Below are positions 62,713 to 64,000 of a DNA stretch of 64,000 nucleotides, in pieces (position 1 is the first letter of the stretch; each line of letters starts with the position of its first letter). The stretch is from Dyadobacter subterraneus (lineage in GTDB: Bacteria; Bacteroidota; Bacteroidia; Cytophagales; Spirosomataceae): assembly GCF_015221875.1 (NCBI RefSeq), contig NZ_JACYGY010000001.1, positions 3,388,501 through 3,452,500 of the forward strand, in the 5' to 3' direction. The notes beneath the pieces were generated by a model. It did not search any database and had not been told where the DNA came from. It saw only the letters and a program-made list of their open reading frames with translations. The translations under genes and the position numbers were made by a program.

Positions 62713-64000
62713 TCAAGGATTTGAATTTCCCCATGCAGGATTATACAGTTTCTTATGAATCTGCATCAGTTTCGCCTCTGGCATTTTTATGATCTTGCGG
62801 TCATAAGTCATCAAACCATTCGTTTCAATTTCAACATCGGTTGTCTGTGTATAAACCGCTGCCGACAAGCCTTTTTTAATCAAAGGTTCAAAGCTGTTAA
62901 TAAATGACTCATATTTTGCGTATAATTCCTCACTATTTTTGAAGCTCTGATATCCCCAGTTATTTTTTTGCTGCCAGGTATGTTCAGGAACCGGAAGTCC
63001 TAGTCCACCAAATTCACCCAGAACAATCACTTGTTTTGCACCAAACAAATCGGGCCGTGGCATCACAGGAGCCGGGTAATGATGCAAATCCATAATATCA
63101 CCCACAGGGAAAAAGTTACCACCGCTGGCACTATTTACCAAACGGCTTGGATCATATTTTTTCGTCCACTCTGTAATCTCGGTTGTTTTGAACTGACCCC
63201 AGGCTTCATTAAACGGAACATAGACAACGATACAAGGAAAATTGTATGTTTCATCCATAATTTCCTTCCATTCCGTTTTGTAGATACTTTCCGACTCCGG
63301 TGTCCGGTTTTGTTCCGTCTCGTTTCCGGTAATTCCCGGATTTGGCTCCCAATGATTTCCCAGGTCTCCACTTGGCATATCCTGCCACACAAGCATGCCC
63401 AATTTGTCGCAGTAATTATACCACGTAGCTGGCTCAACTTTAACATGTTTCCGTATCATGTTAAAACCCATTTCTTTTGTTTTAACAATATCAAATTTCA
63501 GTGCCTCATCTGTTGGTGCAGTGTAGAGTCCATCCGGCCACCAGCCCTGATCCAATGGGCCGTACTGAAATACAAATTTATTGTTGAGCAACATTCTCTG
63601 AATACCGTTTTGATCCGGTTTCATAGAAATTTTACGCATAGCAAAATAGCTCTTTATTTCGTCAACTACTTTCCCTTTTCTTACTACTGATACTTTTAAA
63701 TCATATAAGAAAGGATTTTCAGGAGACCATAATTTTGGACTTTTTATCGTCAGCACACCTTCTTCTTCGGGTGATATTTCTTTATCTGCAACAGCATTGC
63801 TACCATCAAATGCACTTATTTTTACAACATCGCCTGGTTGTGCATTTTTGATTACTGCTTTTATCGCAATACTTTCTTTATCAATATCCGGCGTATTTCT
63901 TGTCGAAGTAATGTATGTTGAAGGAACTGTTTCCAACCAAACCGTCTGCCAGATTCCGGTAACAGGTGTATACCAGATACTATTAGGGTTTTTAATCTGT
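62713..64000 (-). CDS. Glycoside hydrolase family 2 protein, C-terminal part
   Basis: The reading frame stays open from 62713 to the right edge (about 429 codons), so the gene continues outside. The first visible stretch is NPNSIWYTPVTGIWQTVWLE, the GH2 sugar-binding domain hallmark; then the immunoglobulin-like domain (WSPENPFLYDLKV) and the TIM barrel with FNMIRKHVKVEPATWYNYCDKLG, WQDMPSGDLG, the acid/base region VVYVPFNEAWGQFKT and the second Glu in VIVLGEFGGLG. GH2 enzymes remove beta-galactosyl, glucuronyl or mannosyl residues; the exact specificity is unclear. Convergent with the WecA-like gene. Confidence 0.93.
   Translation of the reverse strand, partial: QIKNPNSIWYTPVTGIWQTVWLETVPSTYITSTRNTPDIDKESIAIKAVIKNAQPGDVVKISAFDGSNAVADKEISPEEEGVLTIKSPKLWSPENPFLYDLKVSVVRKGKVVDEIKSYFAMRKISMKPDQNGIQRMLLNNKFVFQYGPLDQGWWPDGLYTAPTDEALKFDIVKTKEMGFNMIRKHVKVEPATWYNYCDKLGMLVWQDMPSGDLGNHWEPNPGITGNETEQNRTPESESIYKTEWKEIMDETYNFPCIVVYVPFNEAWGQFKTTEITEWTKKYDPSRLVNSASGGNFFPVGDIMDLHHYPAPVMPRPDLFGAKQVIVLGEFGGLGLPVPEHTWQQKNNWGYQSFKNSEELYAKYESFINSFEPLIKKGLSAAVYTQTTDVEIETNGLMTYDRKIIKMPEAKLMQIHKKLYNPAWGNSNP

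Noticed and set aside
63031..63690. 219-codon frame on the plus strand opposite the GH2 gene
   Set aside because: The GH2 frame on the other strand carries unmistakable family motifs throughout; this one has a Cys/His-rich random-looking sequence and no start context.

Overview
The window reads as a chromosomal segment of a Bacteroidota bacterium, most likely Cytophagales (Spirosomaceae, Dyadobacter-like); the genus is an inference from gene content and style, not from a search. Supporting signs are a SusC/SusD pair, a LytS/LytTR two-component system, a bifunctional nuclease with a UVR tail, a DUF3098 gene beside ftsX and uppP, AT-rich intergenic DNA, few Shine-Dalgarno sites, several TTG starts, and TAnnTTTG-type -7 promoter elements. 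Housekeeping genes (lspA, rluF, etfBA, ftsX, uppP, truB, ribF) indicate chromosome rather than plasmid.

Layout. 1-194 is the start of a sugar phosphate isomerase/epimerase gene that runs off the left edge. 375-2098 is a sensor kinase and LytTR regulator. 2344-5141 is a compact three-gene cluster: a coiled-coil protein, a membrane-anchored coiled-coil protein and a membrane-tethered actin-fold (Ppx/GppA-like) protein. It ends in a terminator, and I see no described system that it matches. 5214-8365 holds a small membrane protein overlapping a PD-(D/E)XK-like nuclease, an Eco57I/TaqI-type adenine methyltransferase and a DinB protein. 8471-10678 is a TetR regulator, an HMA-like small protein and an MFS exporter. 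10826-12086 is a plasmid-type partition cassette (ParA plus a ribbon-helix-helix-like partner) with four iteron-like repeats upstream and a perfect 16-bp inverted repeat downstream.

12122-16356 is a four-gene minus-strand operon (DinB, GNAT, SnoaL-like, PLP decarboxylase) divergent from a MocR-type regulator. A zinc/cadmium-type P-type ATPase with a His-rich N-terminus follows, then secreted proteins and hydrolases. 25488-31851 is a tightly spaced plus-strand run from an acetyltransferase to lspA. 33177-33565 is a tandem array of eight ~55-bp units, each carrying a GC-rich palindrome. 33753-46838 contains rluF, an acetylxylan esterase, a Tat-exported oxidoreductase, etfBA, bfn, the ftsX-DUF3098-uppP-truB-ribF run, an amidohydrolase and a cupin.

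46926-51699 is a SusD/SusC outer-membrane uptake pair whose upstream region carries two identical LacI-type operator palindromes 20 bp apart. An apparently intact IS1182-family element (52051-53844) separates it from a polysaccharide locus (53876-62598: two-domain membrane glycosyltransferase, SGNH protein, four glycosyltransferases, a WcaF-type acyltransferase and a WecA/TagO-like initiating transferase). A 19-bp inverted repeat with promoter-like elements in both arms sits between the divergent halves of that locus. The right edge cuts a glycoside hydrolase family 2 gene.

The strongest candidates for something undescribed are the actin-fold/coiled-coil membrane cluster (2344-5141), the palindromic tandem array (33177-33565), the par cassette with its iterons, and the inverted repeat at 55612-55662.
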